Origin: DASRDS01 sp035570055
GTDB lineage: Bacteria > Gemmatimonadota > Gemmatimonadetes > Gemmatimonadales > Gemmatimonadaceae
Direction of reading: 5' to 3'
Assembly: GCA_035570055.1 (NCBI GenBank)
Contig: DATMLM010000089.1
Location: 109,758-173,757, forward strand
Length of the DNA: 64,000 bases
Of the stretch, positions 62,312 to 64,000 are shown piece after piece. Made by a program: the position numbers and the translations under genes. The stretch's first letter is position 1; each line of letters opens with the position of its first letter. Under the pieces are notes generated by a model that was not told the origin of the DNA, ran no database searches, and saw nothing but the letters and a program-made list of their open reading frames with translations.

Positions 62312-62837
62312 GCGTCGCGAGGCGCGAGCGGCGCGTTTCTTCGCGCTTCGCGGTGATGACCCACCAGATGGCCAGCGTGCGATACGACGGCGCCTCGGCC
62401 TCGAAGTAGGCCCACGCTTTCTTGTTGCCGCGAAACTCGCGCTCGGCCTCCGGGTCGAGCTTGGCTGACTTCCGGTTCTCGTACGAGTAGATCCCGGTCT
62501 TCTCCGGTGCCCGCCGCTCGAACGCCGCGAGCCCCGCGGGCCGCACGCGATCTTGCGCGATCAACTCGGCGATGCGCTTGACGTTGACCGCGCTCCAGTT
62601 GCTACGCGCTTTCCGTGGCGTGAACCGGATCGTGTAGCACAGCTCGTCGACCCGCTGGCGCTTCCCGTCGATCCAACCGAACGACAGCGCTTCGTCGACC
62701 GACTCGGGCCACGTGATGCTCGGTTTCCCCGAGTCCTTCTTGTAGAACCCGACCAGGAGCTCGGTCTCGTGCTCGTGGTGCGCGTCGAACCACGCGCGAA
62801 ACGCCTCGGGTGTCGCGAAGAACTTCGGTCGGCTCAC
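62247..62837 (-). CDS. YdeI/OmpD-associated family protein
   Basis: 196 residues from GTG 62837 (GTGA overlap with the upstream gene's stop). Family signature FFATPEAFRAWFDAHHEHET then ELLVGFYKKDSGKPSITWPE, SVDEALSFGWIDGKRQRVDE, FTPRKARSNWSAVNVKRIAE, and the C-terminal WVITAKREETRRSRLATLI. Cytoplasmic, function poorly known, linked to peptide/bacteriocin resistance in some species. The N-terminal ORF extension in front of VSRPKFF is non-coding. Confidence 0.9.
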   Translation of the reverse strand: MSRPKFFATPEAFRAWFDAHHEHETELLVGFYKKDSGKPSITWPESVDEALSFGWIDGKRQRVDELCYTIRFTPRKARSNWSAVNVKRIAELIAQDRVRPAGLAAFERRAPEKTGIYSYENRKSAKLDPEAEREFRGNKKAWAYFEAEAPSYRTLAIWWVITAKREETRRSRLATLIGDSARGRRIPGQIQRPKSR

Positions 62838-63250
62838 GGCAGCCGTCTCGGCGCGTCTCCCTTGGTGAACAGCACGCTTCCGTGCTCGGTCATCACGATA
62901 TTCACCTGATCGTCGAAAACGTCGAACAACAAGGTGTCGGTCAGCGTCATTCCGCTCGCGCCATGCGGGGCAGGGGCGCGGAGGCAGAGCCAAACTACAT
63001 CGCCCTCGCGCCGCGAGCCACACCAGGTGCTGGGCACGGGCTGTCCGGCCTCGTCCCTGAACCGAATGGCCGACGTGGCATACTCGCTGACGTCCATCCG
63101 CTGATGCTTGGTCAGCGCTTGGTCGACATCCGCGGTGAACGCCCGAACCATCGCCGTAACCTGAGCCGTCTTCTGATCATACGTGACGTTCGTCAACGTT
63201 GTATGAATCGGATGCGTCAGACACCAGACGGCAAGGCAGGCGATCACCAT
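62834..63250 (-). CDS. Exported protein, DUF6702-like
   Basis: 138 residues from ATG 63250 (145 from ATG 63271). Signal MVIACLAVWCLTHP, then HTTLTNVTYDQKTAQVTAMV, RAFTADVDQALTK, ATSAIRFRDEAGQPVPSTWC and DTLLFDVFDDQVNIVM. The beta-sandwich pattern and partners (HupE, TPR) resemble DUF6702/Ig-like exported proteins that occur with HupE/UreJ. Overlaps the hupE stop, so it is translationally coupled. Confidence 0.7.
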   Translation of the reverse strand: MVIACLAVWCLTHPIHTTLTNVTYDQKTAQVTAMVRAFTADVDQALTKHQRMDVSEYATSAIRFRDEAGQPVPSTWCGSRREGDVVWLCLRAPAPHGASGMTLTDTLLFDVFDDQVNIVMTEHGSVLFTKGDAPRRLP

Positions 63251-63798
63251 GGCTTGCGTTCTACCGCCCATCCAGCCGCGACAATCGCGACAACGGTCGA
63301 AACGGCGACCACGCGGAATCGAAGCGGCATCAGTCGATCCACGCCGACGAGCACGACCGCGACGGCTGACAGCACGACGATCTGCCCGAGCTCAATGCCG
63401 ACATTGAACCCGAACAGGGGAATGGCGACGTGGTCGACGAAGAGGCTGCGCAGATAATTCGCGAACCCGGCGCCGTGCACGAGCCCGAACACGCCGGCGA
63501 ACACGGGCCGATATCTCCCACCGTCCCGGACGATGAGATTCTCGACCGCGGTCAGCATGATCGTCACGGGGATCAGAAATTCGATCCAGGACGACGGGAG
63601 GGTGAGCGCGCCGGTGACGGCCAGGGCGAGCGTGATCGAGTGTCCGACCGTGAACGCCGAGACGACCCACAATGCTCGGCGCCAATCACTGGGTCGATAG
63701 ATCGCGGCCAACGCCAACAAGAACAGAATATGATCCGCGGCGCTCGGGTCCACGATGTGCCGGAATCCGAGTTGCACGAACGTGAGCCAATCACTCAT
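63244..63798 (-). CDS. HupE/UreJ family membrane protein
   Basis: 184 residues from ATG 63798. HupE/UreJ_2 features: TFVQLGFRHIVDPSAADHIL then FLLALAAIY, VVSAFTVGHSITLALAVTGA, and VFGLVHGAGFANYLR, with conserved His residues suited to nickel or cobalt. About six helices. The family includes secondary metal transporters; here the partner genes (TPR, exported DUF6702) suggest the variant common in aquatic and soil bacteria whose role is unproven. Overlaps the preceding TPR gene by 8 bp. Confidence 0.88.
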   Translation of the reverse strand: MSDWLTFVQLGFRHIVDPSAADHILFLLALAAIYRPSDWRRALWVVSAFTVGHSITLALAVTGALTLPSSWIEFLIPVTIMLTAVENLIVRDGGRYRPVFAGVFGLVHGAGFANYLRSLFVDHVAIPLFGFNVGIELGQIVVLSAVAVVLVGVDRLMPLRFRVVAVSTVVAIVAAGWAVERKPW

Positions 63799-64000
63799 GG
63801 TGCAGCGCCCTCGCGATCGTGCTCGCATGAAAGACGAGCTGGGGGTCCTTGGTCCCCTGACTCAGGGCGATCGTCATCGCGCGCTGCGCCTCGGCGTACC
63901 GGCCACTGTGGTACAGCGCCCAGGCGAGTACGTCGTATCCGTAGATATCTCGGCGGGTGTGGAGCTCGATGCGCGCCTTGCGCAGCACTTCAGGAACCCG
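63791..64000 (-). CDS. Tetratricopeptide-repeat protein, C-terminal fragment
   Basis: The last 69 codons of a gene that continues past the right edge; the frame is open to base 64000. Sequence VLRKARIELHTRRDIYGYDV, LAWALYHSGRYAEAQRAMTI, ALSQGTKDPQLVFHASTIAR is a clear TPR pair of the kind that sits upstream of HupE/UreJ in similar operons. It is the first visible gene of the TPR-HupE-DUF6702-YdeI transcript. Confidence 0.8.
   Translation of the reverse strand, partial: RVPEVLRKARIELHTRRDIYGYDVLAWALYHSGRYAEAQRAMTIALSQGTKDPQLVFHASTIARALHHE

Overview
This is a dense, strongly GC-rich bacterial chromosome segment. No mobile element, phage gene, rRNA, tRNA or CRISPR array was recognised. The gene mix suggests a soil-type member of the Gemmatimonadota or a close relative: a SusC/SusD pair, two ADOP-type FtsX permeases (one with a PadR gene), many beta-propeller lipoproteins, HupE/UreJ, and many genes whose start codon lies 5-9 nt after a TANNNT box with no Shine-Dalgarno. 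This assignment is inferred from gene content, not from a marker gene. Convergent genes overlap at their 3' ends many times, and cotranscribed genes overlap by ATGA, GTGA or TTGA.

Layout. 0-5.2 kb: end of a SusC receptor, its SusD lipoprotein, a conserved hypothetical, an SPFH protein, a frameshifted MmcQ/YjbR gene, and a TetR regulator divergent from a membrane protein. 5.2-9.6 kb: an ADOP permease with its PadR repressor and a clear palindromic operator, then an ankyrin protein. 9.8-13.2 kb: a compact serine-biosynthesis operon (dehydrogenase, phosphatase, class V aminotransferase). 14-19.1 kb: a Hen1-Pnkp RNA-repair operon followed by a serine hydrolase. 19.1-23.3 kb: an outer-membrane-type protein, a 2-hydroxyacid dehydrogenase and a glycosidase-like lipoprotein, with very short divergent start-to-start spacings. 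23.3-26.6 kb: two paralogous cassettes, each a 44-46-residue exported peptide followed by a ~435-residue TPR protein, with TGTGAC/GTCACA half-sites and a TATAAT box upstream of one. 26.8-35.5 kb: an esterase, a second ADOP permease, LysR, leucine dehydrogenase, a 13-bp tandem array and a DUF2723 membrane protein. 35.5-42.9 kb: NarL-type kinase and response regulator, an ECF sigma factor, a DUF4097-like protein and two propeller lipoproteins.

41.6-51.5 kb is the most striking region. An NtrC-type two-component system (regulator with GAFTGA) sits beside a secreted DM13 protein with a periodic Met-rich N-terminus, a membrane cytochrome b and a Tat-exported sulfite-oxidase-fold molybdoenzyme. Next come a CcdA-thioredoxin (DipZ-like) protein, an exported MsrB and DoxX. 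Sigma-54-like -24/-12 elements (GG-N10-GC with TTGC) precede all four transcription units, and a fifth precedes the neighbouring lipoprotein gene. Three intergenic regions also contain GTTTC(G) repeats. I read this as a sigma-54-controlled periplasmic redox-repair regulon, probably for oxidised methionine, similar in logic to MsrPQ/MrpX systems but under different control. It is a hypothesis.

51.5-64 kb: a sodium/solute symporter coupled to galactokinase, a PrcB-like secreted protein, a large divergent subtilisin-like lipoprotein of visibly different composition, a sugar nucleotidyltransferase, an alpha/beta hydrolase, a GH3 glycosidase, a YdeI-family protein, and a TPR-HupE-secreted-protein operon running off the right edge.
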